From Blastococcus sp. CT_GayMR20 (GTDB lineage Bacteria > Actinomycetota > Actinomycetes > Mycobacteriales > Geodermatophilaceae), in NCBI RefSeq assembly GCF_004570345.1, contig NZ_SPQM01000008.1, positions 21,904-85,903 on the forward strand: 64,000 nucleotides of DNA, written 5' to 3'. The notes below the pieces were generated by a model. That model made no database searches. It was not told the origin of the DNA and worked only from the letters and a program-made list of their open reading frames with translations. The position numbers and the translations under genes were made by a program. Numbering within the stretch: the first letter of the stretch is position 1; each line of letters opens with the position of its first letter. This document shows positions 16,300 to 26,058 of this stretch, piece after piece.

Positions 16300-16400
16300 G
16301 ACGGCGCAGGCGGCCAGGTCGGCCCCGGCGTCCTGGGCGGTCGCGCCGCCGCGCGGTTGGCGATCGTGCCACCGGTCGCCAGCACGCTCACCACCGGCAC
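16300..16400 (-). pseudogene. Decayed 5' fragment of an L-asparaginase gene
   Basis: On the minus strand, GTG 16400 opens MPVVSVLATGGTIANR, which contains the N-terminal active-site signature (VLATGGTIA with the nucleophile Thr) of type II-like asparaginases. After about 16350 the expected continuation (ATAQDAGADLAA) appears in another frame, so there is a frameshift, and no further asparaginase sequence is recognisable before the sigma gene end at 16175. This lies within the 313-bp gap 16176-16488, which otherwise holds nothing I can identify. Confidence 0.5.
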
Positions 16401-16488
16401 CGGTCCACCTGGTCCTCCGTCAGGTGGCGGGCCCGTACCTCCGCGTGTCGGGAAGCCGCCCCCGCGCAGGTCGACGCAGAGTGAGCGG

Positions 16489-17025
16489 GTGCCGTTCGAA
16501 CCCGGAACTCTCGTCGTCCGCAGGGTCGGCCCCAACACGTGGGCGCTCGTGGAGGAGCTCGTCTACCGGGGGCGCCGGCAGCGGTTCGTCGTCCCGGCCG
16601 GCTTCCGCACCGACTTCGCCTCCGTGCCCCGGGTCGTCACCTGGCTCGTGCCGCGGTTCGGGGCGTACACCCTGGCGGCGATCCTGCACGACTGGCTGTG
16701 CGGCGAGGGCATCCGCTCGGGTGCGGTCAGCCCTCCCGAGGCCGACGGCATCTTCCGGCGGGTCATGCGCGAGAGCGGGGTGCCGGTGCTGCTCCGCTGG
16801 ATGATGTGGGCCGGCGTGCGCTGGGGTGCGTTGACCGATGAGGAGCGGCGGCCGGGCTGGCTCGTCAGCGCGCCGGCGGTGCTGACCATCTCGGTGCTGG
16901 CGGCCCCGCTGGTCGTGCCGCCGGTGGTCGCCATCGCGCCAGGGCTGGTGGTGTACGCCGTCGCGGAGTGGCTCGTGTCGCTCGTGGCGCCGACCCGCAG
17001 GGCCGAGCTGGTTCTCACCACGTGA
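16489..17025 (+). CDS. DUF1353 domain protein with C-terminal membrane helices
   Basis: A 178-residue protein. The DUF1353 core shows RRQRFVVPAGFRTDFASVPR (residues about 25-44), AAILHDWLCGEG (about 59-70) and DGIFRRVMRESGVP, the conserved pattern of this phage/bacterial family. The last 60 residues add one or two hydrophobic helices (VLTISVLAAPLVVPPVVAIA), which is not typical for the small phage versions. Function unknown. The GTG start at 16489 gives a natural N-terminus (MPFEPGTLVVRR) but has no strong Shine-Dalgarno. Confidence 0.8.
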   Translation: MPFEPGTLVVRRVGPNTWALVEELVYRGRRQRFVVPAGFRTDFASVPRVVTWLVPRFGAYTLAAILHDWLCGEGIRSGAVSPPEADGIFRRVMRESGVPVLLRWMMWAGVRWGALTDEERRPGWLVSAPAVLTISVLAAPLVVPPVVAIAPGLVVYAVAEWLVSLVAPTRRAELVLTT

Positions 17026-17068
17026 GCGAAGGCTGCGGGCCCGGCGCGTCTGCACCAAGCTCAGGGTC

Positions 17069-18193
17069 ATGACAGACAGCTCCGGACCGCCGTTCCGCGC
17101 CGACCACGTCGGCAGCCTCCTGCGCCCGAAGAACCTGCTCGACGCCCGTGCCCGGCACGCCGCGGGGGAGATCGACGACGCCGAACTGCGGGGCATCGAG
17201 GACGAGGCGATCGCCGACGTCGTGCGCGTGCAGGCAGACGTCGGCCTGCGGACGGCGACGGACGGGGAATTCCGCCGCGCCTCGTGGCACATGGACTTCA
17301 TCTACGCGATCGACGGCATCACGAAGGTGACCGACCAGAACATCGTCGTCCACTTCAAGAACAGCGACGGGTCGCTCGACTACACGCCGGCGGGCCTCCA
17401 CGTGGACGCGCCGCTCCGCATCGACGAGCCGATCTTCGCCGCCGACTTCGCCTACCTGCAGTCGGTCGCGGGGGAGGGGCAGACGCCGAAGCTGACGATC
17501 CCGTCGCCGTCGATGGTCCACTACCGCGGCGGGGCGGCGGCGATCGATCCGGCGGTCTATCCCGACGAGGACGCCTTCTGGCACGACCTGTCGGCCGCCT
17601 ACAACCAGCAGGTCCAGGGCATCGCCGCGCAGGGCTGCACCTACCTGCAGTTCGACGACACGAGTCTGGCCTACCTCAACGACCCCCAGCAGCGCGCCGA
17701 GCTGGCCGCCCAGGGCCGCGACGCCGAGCACCTGCACGAGCGGTACATCCGCCAGATCAACGCCGCCCTCGCCGGGCGGCCCGAGTCGCTCACGGTCACG
17801 ACCCACCTGTGCCGCGGCAACTTCCGCTCCTCGTGGGTCGCCGAGGGAGGGTATGACTTCGTCGCCGAGGCGCTGTTCGGCGGGCTCGAGGTCGACGGCT
17901 TCTTCCTGGAGTACGACGACGACCGGTCCGGCGGCTTCGAGCCGCTGCGGTTCGTCCCGCCGGGCAAGCGGGTCGTGCTCGGCCTGGTCACGACGAAGCG
18001 TCCCGAGCTCGAGCGCAAGGACGACCTCAAGCGCCGCATCGAGGAGGCATCGGCCTTCGTGCCCCTGGAGCAGCTCGCGCTGTCGGGGCAGTGCGGCTTC
18101 TCCTCGACCGTCGAGGGCAACTCGCTCACCCGTGACGAGCAGATCGCCAAGCTGGCGCTGATCGTGGAGACCGCCGAGGAGGTGTGGGGCTGA
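17069..18193 (+). CDS. Cobalamin-independent methionine synthase family protein (MetE C-terminal-like)
   Basis: A 374-residue stand-alone homologue of the MetE catalytic half, the YxjG/YxjH type. DHVGSLLRP at the N-terminus, the zinc-ligand motif THLCRGN (about residues 249-255) and SGQCGFSS (about 336-343) are present, so it should bind zinc and activate a thiol substrate. It lacks the N-terminal MetE barrel and may use another methyl donor than methyltetrahydrofolate triglutamate. It stands alone; the next gene is convergent, 3 bp away. Confidence 0.9.
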   Translation: MTDSSGPPFRADHVGSLLRPKNLLDARARHAAGEIDDAELRGIEDEAIADVVRVQADVGLRTATDGEFRRASWHMDFIYAIDGITKVTDQNIVVHFKNSDGSLDYTPAGLHVDAPLRIDEPIFAADFAYLQSVAGEGQTPKLTIPSPSMVHYRGGAAAIDPAVYPDEDAFWHDLSAAYNQQVQGIAAQGCTYLQFDDTSLAYLNDPQQRAELAAQGRDAEHLHERYIRQINAALAGRPESLTVTTHLCRGNFRSSWVAEGGYDFVAEALFGGLEVDGFFLEYDDDRSGGFEPLRFVPPGKRVVLGLVTTKRPELERKDDLKRRIEEASAFVPLEQLALSGQCGFSSTVEGNSLTRDEQIAKLALIVETAEEVWG

Positions 18194-18196
18194 CGA

Positions 18197-18589
18197 TCAG
18201 CCGGCCGAGGTCTCCTGGTCGACGCACAGGATGTTGCCCTCGCTGTCCTTGAACCAGGCGGCGCGGCCCATGCCCTGCATCGACGCGATCTCGCCGTCCC
18301 ACTGCACGCCCGGCATGTCGTAGACCTCGAACGTGACGCCCTTCGCCTTCAGGTCGTGGACCTCCGCCTCGATGTCGTCGACGTGCCACTGGGCGATGGT
18401 GTGCCCGGCCTGTCCCGCGTAGTCGGTCCGGTAGACCTGGAACGCGGTGCCGCCGGCGGTCCGGTACATCAGGACCTCGCCGCCGAGTTCCCGGGTCGGG
18501 GTGAGGCCCAGCTTCTCCGCGTAGAAGGTGCGGGCGCGCTGGAGGTCGCTCGCCGGAATGTTGGCCTCGACCCTGCTGGCACTCAGCAT
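18197..18589 (-). CDS. VOC family protein
   Basis: A 130-residue vicinal-oxygen-chelate protein: VEANIPASDLQRARTFYAEKLGL at the N-terminus and RAAWFKDSEGNILCVDQE at the C-terminus. The HTIAQWHVDD stretch opens the second half. AGGAG with 9-nt spacing precedes ATG 18589. Unrelated in position to the other VOC gene; substrate unknown. Confidence 0.9.
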   Translation of the reverse strand: MLSASRVEANIPASDLQRARTFYAEKLGLTPTRELGGEVLMYRTAGGTAFQVYRTDYAGQAGHTIAQWHVDDIEAEVHDLKAKGVTFEVYDMPGVQWDGEIASMQGMGRAAWFKDSEGNILCVDQETSAG

Positions 18590-18731
18590 CGGTGTGCTCC
18601 TGACTGGCGATCGGAGTCCCCCGCGATGACGAGGCCGGAAGCTAGTCCTGTCCGGAGCTCGCGCCAACAGAGACCACCGCGTCCGGCGAGCGGAGGGTGC
18701 CCGGTGGGCGGGCGGCCTAGGATCGGCGCCC

Positions 18732-19460
18732 GTGCGGCCCTTCCTCCTGCTCTCCTCGCGTGCCGAGGACGTGGCCGCCGACGGCGAGTACGAGGCGTTC
18801 CTCCGGTTCACCGGTCTGGCCCCGCACGAGCTGCGGCGCGTCCGGATGGAGGCGGCCCCGCTGCCCGAGCTGGACCTCGACGACTACTCGGGCGTGCTCG
18901 TCGGCGGAGGACCGTTCAACTCCAGCGATCCGCCGGCGGAGAAGTCCGCCGTCCAGCACCGCGTGGAGCGTGAGCTCGCGGTGCTGCTGGACGAGATCGT
19001 CGCGCGTGATTTCCCGTTCTTCGGTGCCTGCTACGGGGTCGGCACGCTCGGCGTGCACCAGGGCGGCGTCATCGACCGCACCTACGCCGAGCCGATCTCA
19101 GCGGTCCGGATCCAGCTCAGCGAGGCCGGCATCGCCGACCCCGTGCTGGCCGGCATGGCGCCGGAGTTCGACGCGTTCGTGGGGCACAAGGAGGCGTGCA
19201 GCGTCCTGCCGCCGAACGCCGTGCTGCTGGCGTCCTCGGCCGCCTGCCCGGTGCAGATGTTCCGGGTGAAGCAGAACCTGTACGCGACGCAGTTCCACCC
19301 CGAGCTGGACGTGCCGGGGATCGTCACGCGGGTCCACGTCTACCAGCACGCCGGCTACTTCCCGCCCGACGAGATGGACGACCTGATCGCCCGGATCACG
19401 CCGTCGGTGGTCACCGAGCCCGGGCGGATGCTGACGAACTTCGTCGCACAGTACGCCTGA
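18732..19460 (+). CDS. Class I glutamine amidotransferase
   Basis: A 242-residue single-domain GATase. The nucleophile Cys is in FFGACYGVGTLG (residues about 97-108), and FHPELD (about 195-200) supplies the His and Glu of the triad. Such GuaA-like stand-alone GATases are often annotated glutamine amidotransferase or GMP synthase-like; the acceptor is unknown, and no synthetase partner is adjacent. GTG 18732 lies 8 nt after a TAGGAT element (18718-18723), suggesting a leaderless transcript. Confidence 0.88.
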   Translation: MRPFLLLSSRAEDVAADGEYEAFLRFTGLAPHELRRVRMEAAPLPELDLDDYSGVLVGGGPFNSSDPPAEKSAVQHRVERELAVLLDEIVARDFPFFGACYGVGTLGVHQGGVIDRTYAEPISAVRIQLSEAGIADPVLAGMAPEFDAFVGHKEACSVLPPNAVLLASSAACPVQMFRVKQNLYATQFHPELDVPGIVTRVHVYQHAGYFPPDEMDDLIARITPSVVTEPGRMLTNFVAQYA

Positions 19461-19469
19461 CAGCGGTGC

Positions 19470-19778
19470 TCAGACCGTCGGGTCGGCGTCCGGGCGGAAC
19501 GGCGGCACCGGGTTGAACACGTCCAGCGTGTAGCGGTCGAACCGCTCCAGCGAGCTCCTGGTGAACTGGCCGACCCGGCCCAGACGCGTGGTCGCCTGCC
19601 CCGGACGGCGGTTGCTCTGGTCGCGGGTCGGGGCGCGCCGTCCGGTCGGTCGCGGGGCCGCGGGCATCCGCACGTGGCGGCTCTCCGTTCCGTGCGGGAA
19701 CGTGCGGGAGGTGTCAGCGGGGACGGCGCCGGGGAACTGGTCCCCGTGGTCGTCATAGGTCCTGATCGATGACGTCAT
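19470..19778 (-). CDS. Small basic hypothetical protein
   Basis: A 102-residue, Arg/Thr/Pro-rich protein with no membrane segment or known domain, starting MTSSIRTYDDHGDQ and ending LDVFNPVPPFRPDADPTV. A GGAGA Shine-Dalgarno lies before ATG 19778, and codon third positions look coding, so I keep it as a probable gene. The ordered C-terminus (SSLERFDRYTLDVFNPVPPF) may be the functional part. Function unknown. Confidence 0.5.
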   Translation of the reverse strand: MTSSIRTYDDHGDQFPGAVPADTSRTFPHGTESRHVRMPAAPRPTGRRAPTRDQSNRRPGQATTRLGRVGQFTRSSLERFDRYTLDVFNPVPPFRPDADPTV

Positions 19779-20055
19779 GGTCGGTTCTCCGTCTCGGGTC
19801 CGGCGACCGGGTCGCCGCGGGTGGGGCGAGACAGCTGTGTCTGCGCAGATCCAGGGAAGCCGCATCGCTGCGGGCCGGCGTCACTGCCGGGAATCGGGCC
19901 TCGCGCGCCTCCCGCTCTGCGGTGCGCCTCGATGGGCCGGTCGGCTCCAGTCTAGGAGCCCGGCGTTGCCGCCCGGTGTCCTCGGCGGGAAGCCGCGGTG
20001 ACGTCCATCGCGCCGGTCGGCCGCCGACGGCGCCCATCCCTGCGACGATGAACCG
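19779..20055. other. Intergenic region with no recognised feature
   Basis: This is the divergent intergenic region between the small basic protein (minus) and the membrane-anchored protein at 20056 (plus). I found no gene, repeat or convincing operator in it; short open frames here have shadow-like codon use. Confidence 0.4.
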
Positions 20056-20601
20056 GTGACCTCACCGGCGGGCCGACCGCCCCGGTGGGCCACCGTCGCG
20101 CTGCCGATCGCGCTCGCCGGGCTCGTCGTCGTCGTGGTCGGCGCCTACCTGGTCGTCGGCGGACGGCGGGATGCCGGCCCTCGGCCGGGCACCTCGTTCC
20201 CGGCCGGCACGCAAGCGCCGTCGTCCGAGCTGGAGGGGGAGTGGTCCGGCGAGGGGGCGCTGACCCGCTGCGCCGGGTACGAGGACGACGGCTGCCCCCG
20301 CACGCTCTCGATCACGCTCGCGATCGACTGCTCCGGCGACCCCTGCACGGTGACGCCCTTCGAGCCCGCCTACGGCGAGCCGCCGCTGCGGTTCGAGGAC
20401 GGCCGGTACCGCGCGGCCGGCCCCGTTCCACCGGAGCTCGCGCCGACCTGCGGTGGGGTGCCCACCCGCAGCGCGCTGTGGCGACTCGAGCTCACCGTCG
20501 TCGGTGGACGCCTGGGCGGGACCTACGAGGAGTCCACGCTGCAGGGCTTCAACTGCGGTGCCACCGGGGTGGAATGGGACGTCGCCCTCGACCGCACCTG
20601 A
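20056..20601 (+). CDS. Membrane-anchored hypothetical protein
   Basis: A 181-residue protein with one N-terminal membrane helix (VALPIALAGLVVVVVGAYLVVGG, in parts, residues about 14-35) and an exported beta-rich domain with six or more cysteines in pairs (RCAGYEDDGCPR, DCSGDPC, TCGG, NCGA). The disulfide pattern and the phrases LEGEWSGEG and LGGTYEEST suggest a lipocalin-like or calycin barrel, but I do not recognise the family. Start GTG 20056. Confidence 0.7.
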   Translation: MTSPAGRPPRWATVALPIALAGLVVVVVGAYLVVGGRRDAGPRPGTSFPAGTQAPSSELEGEWSGEGALTRCAGYEDDGCPRTLSITLAIDCSGDPCTVTPFEPAYGEPPLRFEDGRYRAAGPVPPELAPTCGGVPTRSALWRLELTVVGGRLGGTYEESTLQGFNCGATGVEWDVALDRT

Positions 20602-20655
20602 CCGGACGTCGTCACGATTGGGCATCGACGCTGGTCGGCGGCCAGATCACCGGCC

Positions 20656-20661
20656 TACCGT
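20656..20661 (+). promoter_or_regulatory. Candidate -10 element (TACCGT) for a leaderless start
   Basis: TACCGT ends 7 nt before ATG 20669, the spacing expected if transcription starts at the A of the start codon. It is one of more than a dozen such arrangements in this window. Confidence 0.45.
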
Positions 20662-20668
20662 CCGGACC

Positions 20669-21559
20669 ATGAGGTCCTCCCTCAGCACGGTGGTCGCGGC
20701 GCTGGGCCTGGCGCTGCTCGTCGGCTGTTCCGGCCCGGGCACGGTCTCCGGCGGCGCGGACAGCGGCTCCGCCGGGGGTGCGAGCGTCCCCGAGCCTGCC
20801 GGTCCGGGGAAGCCCGAGAGCGCACCGGAGGGACCGGCTGCCAGTGATGCCGACCGGCAGGTGGTCACGACCGCCTCGGTCTCCCTCGCCGTCGAGGACC
20901 CGGCCGATGGCGCGCAGCGGGTCAGCGAGCTGGTGGAGGCCGCCGGGGGCCGGGTCGACGAGCGCAGCGAGCAGGCCGCGTCCGGGGAGGACGGGGTCGA
21001 GGGCGCCGTCGCCGACCTCGTGGTGCGGGTGCCGGCGGACGCACTGACCGACGTCCTCGCCGATCTGAAGGACCTCGGCGACGTGGAGAGCGTGTCGGTG
21101 TCCCGCTCCGACGTGACCACCACGGCGGTCGACCTGGACGCACGGATCTCGGCGCTGCAGAGCTCGGTGACGCGACTGCAGACCTTGATGGACGCCGCGA
21201 CCTCCACCGAGGCCCTGCTGGCGGCCGAGTCGGCGCTCTCCGAACGGCAGGAGCAGCTGGAGTCGCTGCAGTCCCAGCGCGCGCTCCTGGCCGACCAGGT
21301 GGAGCTCTCGACGCTCCGGGTGCACCTGAGGCCGTTCGGCGTGGCGCCGGCCGGGGGGCCGGACGGCTTCACCGACGGGCTCGGCACCGGCTGGCGGGCC
21401 CTGACCGCCGCCCTGGGCGCCACCGTCGTCGTCCTCGGCATCCTGCTGCCCTGGCTGGGGGTGGCCGTCGTGATCGCCGCGGTGGTGCTGGTGCCGCTCC
21501 GCCTCGCGCGGCGGCGGGCCGCGGTCGAGCCGCCGGCGCCGGTGCCGCCCCCGGCGTAG
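20669..21559 (+). CDS. DUF4349 domain lipoprotein
   Basis: A 296-residue lipoprotein (lipobox LLVGC, Cys20) with a low-complexity linker, then the DUF4349 pattern: QVVTTASVSLAVEDPADGAQRV, VVRVPADALTDVLADLKDLG, and a coiled coil (DLDARISALQSSVTRLQTLM through LESLQSQRALL). A membrane helix near residues 245-275 (ATVVVLGILLPWLGVAVVIAAVVLVPL in parts) is followed by an Arg-rich cytoplasmic tail. The family is of unknown function. A strong hairpin follows at 21588. Confidence 0.9.
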   Translation: MRSSLSTVVAALGLALLVGCSGPGTVSGGADSGSAGGASVPEPAGPGKPESAPEGPAASDADRQVVTTASVSLAVEDPADGAQRVSELVEAAGGRVDERSEQAASGEDGVEGAVADLVVRVPADALTDVLADLKDLGDVESVSVSRSDVTTTAVDLDARISALQSSVTRLQTLMDAATSTEALLAAESALSERQEQLESLQSQRALLADQVELSTLRVHLRPFGVAPAGGPDGFTDGLGTGWRALTAALGATVVVLGILLPWLGVAVVIAAVVLVPLRLARRRAAVEPPAPVPPPA

Positions 21560-21587
21560 GCCGACCGCGCTCTGCCCGGACAGCACC

Positions 21588-21622
21588 GCGGCCCCCGACC
21601 TGGCGAGGAGGTCGGGGGCCGC
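21588..21622. terminator. Strong bidirectional terminator between DUF4349 gene and glnA
   Basis: A perfect 13-bp stem (21588-21600 with 21610-21622) around a 9-nt loop, between two convergent genes and starting 28 bp after the DUF4349 stop. It lacks a T-run, as is common in high-GC actinobacteria. Confidence 0.8.
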
Positions 21623-21639
21623 GGCGTCGGTACGACGAC

Positions 21640-23073
<1,434 letters not shown>

Positions 23074-23145
23074 CGATCCTCCGGGATTGGGCGGACTGCC
23101 GACCCGCAAGTTACGAGCGCGGAGTTGCCCCTGGGTGTCCCGAGT

Positions 23146-23161
23146 GTTTCGGAGCGGTAAC
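23146..23161 (-). promoter_or_regulatory. GlnR-type binding box upstream of glnA
   Basis: On the glnA strand the sequence is GTTAC-CGCTCC-GAAAC, an exact match to the actinobacterial GlnR consensus GTnAC-n6-GaAAC. A candidate -10 (TAACTT) lies at complement 23108-23113, which places the box near -50 relative to the implied transcription start, a usual activator position. Confidence 0.7.
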
Positions 23162-23226
23162 ACCGCCCCCGGCGTGTCGCCGGGTGGGCAATCTCCTGGT
23201 CGCACAGGAGCCGTTCGAGCAGGTCC

Positions 23227-23232
23227 TACGCT
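23227..23232 (+). promoter_or_regulatory. Candidate -10 element (TACGCT) for leaderless RDD gene
   Basis: TACGCT is followed by 7 nt and then ATG 23240. Same arrangement as at 20656 and other genes of the window. Confidence 0.45.
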
Positions 23233-23239
23233 GGCGGAC

Positions 23240-23662
23240 ATGGTCAGGGACGTGGAACCACCTTCTCAGGAGCGCGTCCGCGGCGCCTCTCTGGGCCTGC
23301 CGGCCGACGGGCCGGGGTCACTGGCGAGCTTCGGCACGCGCGTCACGGCCTTCCTGATCGACGCGCTGGCCTCGGCCCTCGTCGCCGGGCTGTTCACCGC
23401 GCCCCGCCTGCCGGGCAACTGGGCGCTGGTCGCCTTCGCCGCGGTCACGGTCGTCACCCTCGTCGCGGTGGGCCAGACGCCGGGCATGCACCTGATGGGG
23501 CTGCGGCTGGCGCACCCGCGGGCGGGCGAGCGGCTGGCGCTGTGGCGGGCCGTCGTCCGTACGGGGCTGCTCTGCCTGCTCGTCCCGGCGCTGATCGTCG
23601 ACGCCGACGGGCGCGGCATGCACGACCGGCTCACCGACACCGCCGTCGTCCGCGAGCGATGA
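23240..23662 (+). CDS. RDD family membrane protein
   Basis: A 140-residue membrane protein. The RDD signature is present: [20 protein letters not shown] (Arg-Asp-type first helix), a second helix [20 protein letters not shown], and the closing [17 protein letters not shown]. The family is of unclear function, sometimes linked to ion antiport. It has the same neighbour relation (RDD next to glnA and DUF4191) that I recall from mycobacteria. Confidence 0.9.
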   Translation: MVRDVEPPSQERVRGASLGLPADGPGSLASFGTRVTAFLIDALASALVAGLFTAPRLPGNWALVAFAAVTVVTLVAVGQTPGMHLMGLRLAHPRAGERLALWRAVVRTGLLCLLVPALIVDADGRGMHDRLTDTAVVRER

Positions 23663-23690
23663 AGGACCACCGTGCCCCCCGCCCTGCACG

Positions 23691-24108
23691 ATGGCCGTGA
23701 GGCCGGAGCGGGCGGCCGACCACGCCGCGGTCCGGGCCCTGCAGACGCCGCCTTCGGCGGGCCGACGGAGGGCCGGTTGACCGACGGGCTCCGCGCGGAC
23801 GCCGGCTTCCTGCCGCACCTCTCGACCAGCCGCTCCCCGCCCGCCTCCGCGACGGCGACCAGCGAGTGCACCAGCGCCGTCCCTCGTCGCCGAGGACGGC
23901 GGCCGCATCGTGGGCCACGTCATCGCCACGCGGGGCCGCGCTGCTGGGCGATCCGGCGTACTACGGGCGCTTCGGCTTCGTGCGCGCCACCGAGCTGGGC
24001 GTCGAGCCACCCGATCCCGCCTGGGGAGCGCACTTCCGGGCGCGCCTCTGGCGGGGCCGCCCGTCAGGGGCACGTTCCGCTACGTCGCCCCGTTCGACCG
24101 CCTCTTTC
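23691..24108 (+). pseudogene. Decayed GNAT-family N-acetyltransferase
   Basis: Pieces of a YhbS-like GNAT can be read only by switching frames: MAVRPERAADHAAVRALQT (from 23691), then FGGPTEGRLTDGLRADAGFL, then SLVAEDGGRIVGHVIATRG, then ALLGDPAYYGRFGFVRA, and finally GTFRYVAPFDRL next to 24100. The acetyl-CoA loop that should lie between IATRG and ALLGD is absent, so there is an internal deletion as well as frameshifts. Its remains fill the gap between the RDD and DUF4191 genes and abut the DUF4191 stop at 24109. Confidence 0.65.
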
Positions 24109-24939
24109 TCAGCGGCGGCGGACCTGCCGCTGGCTCACCGACATCTGCTTGCCGCCGGGCAGCGGGCCACCGGGCACCGGCATGCGCGCACCGCCGAGGG
24201 CGCTGATCCGTCGGCCGAGGGAGTTGACCTCCGCGCCCGTCAGGTTCCGGGGCAGCTTCATCACGTGCGAGCTGAGCTTGCGCAACGGGACCTGGCCCTC
24301 GTCGTCGCCGACGATGATGTCGTAGATCGGCGTCTCGCCGACGACGCGCGCGACCTTCTTCTTCTCCTGGGCCAGCAGCCCCCGGACCCGGCTCGGCACG
24401 CCCTCGGCGACCAGGATGATCCCCGGCCGGCCGAGCACCCGGTGGACGGCGTCGAGCTGCTGCGTACCGGCCACGCCGGAGGTCACCCGCCAGTCGCCGC
24501 GCATGCCCTCGAGCACCCAGGCAGCGGCTCCGGGCTGGCCCTCGACCTGCCGGTAGGCCGATCCCTGGGCCCGGCGGCCGAAGATGACCATCGCGGCGAG
24601 GACACCGGTGATGATGGCCAGCGGCAGGACGATGAACGGCGCGCCGAACAGGATGCCGGCCAGCTCGACCAGTCCCGCGACCACCACGAAGGCGATCAGC
24701 ATCAGCCACGGGAGCTTCGGGTCGTTCCTGGCGGTCAGCGAGTAGGCCTGCTTGATCATCCGGAGCTGGCCGCCGACCTTCTTCAGGCGGCCCACCTTCG
24801 GCTGGCCCTTCTTGTCCAGCTTGGGCGCCTTGCCGGAGGCGGCGGACGAGCCGGAGGAACGGCCGCGCCCACCGTCCGTCGGACCGCGTCCCGCCTTGCC
24901 GCTGGGACCGGTCGCGTCTGTGGGCTTGCTGCGTGCCAT
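24109..24939 (-). CDS. DUF4191 domain membrane protein
   Basis: A 276-residue protein with a basic Gly/Ser-rich N-terminus (residues 1-50), two membrane helices (about 78-125: LMLIAFVVVAGLVELAGILF and FIVLPLAIITGVLAAMVIFG), then a conserved cytoplasmic part (RRAQGSAYRQVEGQPGAAAWVL, TQQLDAVHRVLGRPGIILVAEG). This is the DUF4191 family, found beside lipA in many actinobacteria; function unknown. A TATCCT element (complement 24946-24951) 6 nt before ATG 24939 suggests a leaderless start. Confidence 0.9.
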   Translation of the reverse strand: MARSKPTDATGPSGKAGRGPTDGGRGRSSGSSAASGKAPKLDKKGQPKVGRLKKVGGQLRMIKQAYSLTARNDPKLPWLMLIAFVVVAGLVELAGILFGAPFIVLPLAIITGVLAAMVIFGRRAQGSAYRQVEGQPGAAAWVLEGMRGDWRVTSGVAGTQQLDAVHRVLGRPGIILVAEGVPSRVRGLLAQEKKKVARVVGETPIYDIIVGDDEGQVPLRKLSSHVMKLPRNLTGAEVNSLGRRISALGGARMPVPGGPLPGGKQMSVSQRQVRRR

Positions 24940-24989
24940 GCCCCCAGGATAGGGCGCGGTCACCGGTGGACCCGGCGACCTGCCGCCGG

Positions 24990-25964
24990 TCAGGCGGGGC
25001 GGGAGATCTCGCGCGCCTCGATCGCCTGCTGGTAGAGGCGCCCGGCGCGGTAGGAGCTGCGCACGAGCGGGCCGGCCAGCACCCCGGGGAACCCGATGCG
25101 CTCGGCCTCGGCCTGGAAGCCGACGAACTCGTCGGGCTTCACCCAGCGGACGACGGGGTGGTGCCGCGGGGAGGGCCGCAGGTACTGGGTGATCGTGAGC
25201 AGGTCGCAGCCGGCGTCGTGCAGCGCCTGCATGGTCTCGACGACCTCGTCCGGCTCCTCGCCCATGCCGAGGATGAGGTTGGACTTGGTGACCAGACCCG
25301 CCTCGCGGGCGGCGGTGATGACCGCGAGCGAGCGGTCGAAGCGGAAGCCGGGGCGGATGCGCTTGAAGATCCGCGGCACCGTCTCGACGTTGTGCGCCAG
25401 GACCTCCGGGCGGGACGAGAACACCTCGGCCAGCTGGTCGGGGTCGGCGTTGAAGTCGGGGATGAGCAGCTCGACGCCGCAGCCCGGCAGCTGCGCGTGG
25501 ATCTGACGCACCGTCTCGGCGTACAGCCAGGCCCCGCCGTCGGGGAGGTCGTCGCGGGCGACACCGGTGACGGTGGCGTACTTCAGTCCCATCGTCGCGA
25601 CGCTCTCGGCGACCCGGCGGGGCTCGTCCGCGTCGAAGTCCGCGGGCTTGCCGGTGTCGATCTGGCAGAAGTCGCAGCGCCGGGTGCACTGGTCGCCGCC
25701 GATGAGGAAGGTGGCCTCGCGGTCCTCCCAGCACTCGTAGATGTTGGGGCAGCCGGCCTCTTCGCAGACCGTGTGCAGCCCCTCGCGGCGGACCAGCGAC
25801 TTCAGCTCGGTGTACTCCGGGCCCGTCTTCAGGCGGGTCTTGATCCACTCGGGCTTGCGCTCGATCGGGACCTGGCTGTTGCGGACCTCGAGGCGGAGGA
25901 GTCTGCGGCCGGCCGGCTCGAGCGGGGAACCCGTCGCGGGCGTCGGGACGACCGGCTCACTCAT
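24990..25964 (-). CDS. lipA: Lipoyl synthase (LipA)
   Basis: Radical-SAM enzyme of 324 residues that inserts two sulfurs into protein-bound octanoyl groups. Auxiliary cluster ligands [12 protein letters not shown] and radical-[11 protein letters not shown] are both intact, as is the C-terminal RSSY serine ligand. Its product is the lipoyl arm of SucB (gene at 40969), and LipB (35625) supplies the octanoyl substrate. I chose ATG 25964; an in-frame GTG at 25973 (MEIM) is possible because the GGAG before 25964 is only 3 nt away. Confidence 0.97.
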   Translation of the reverse strand: MSEPVVPTPATGSPLEPAGRRLLRLEVRNSQVPIERKPEWIKTRLKTGPEYTELKSLVRREGLHTVCEEAGCPNIYECWEDREATFLIGGDQCTRRCDFCQIDTGKPADFDADEPRRVAESVATMGLKYATVTGVARDDLPDGGAWLYAETVRQIHAQLPGCGVELLIPDFNADPDQLAEVFSSRPEVLAHNVETVPRIFKRIRPGFRFDRSLAVITAAREAGLVTKSNLILGMGEEPDEVVETMQALHDAGCDLLTITQYLRPSPRHHPVVRWVKPDEFVGFQAEAERIGFPGVLAGPLVRSSYRAGRLYQQAIEAREISRPA

Positions 25965-26058
25965 GATCTCCACGGTACCCGCAGACGCGCCGTGCCCCTG
26001 ACGAACGCCGCCCCCGTCGCGACGAGGCGACGGGGGCGGCGGTGGTGCAGGGGTGCGG

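Noticed and set aside
15153..16538. A 461-codon minus-strand frame opposite the ECF sigma gene
   Set aside because: Shadow frame; only its first residues (asparaginase signature at 16353-16400) are meaningful and are reported as a remnant.
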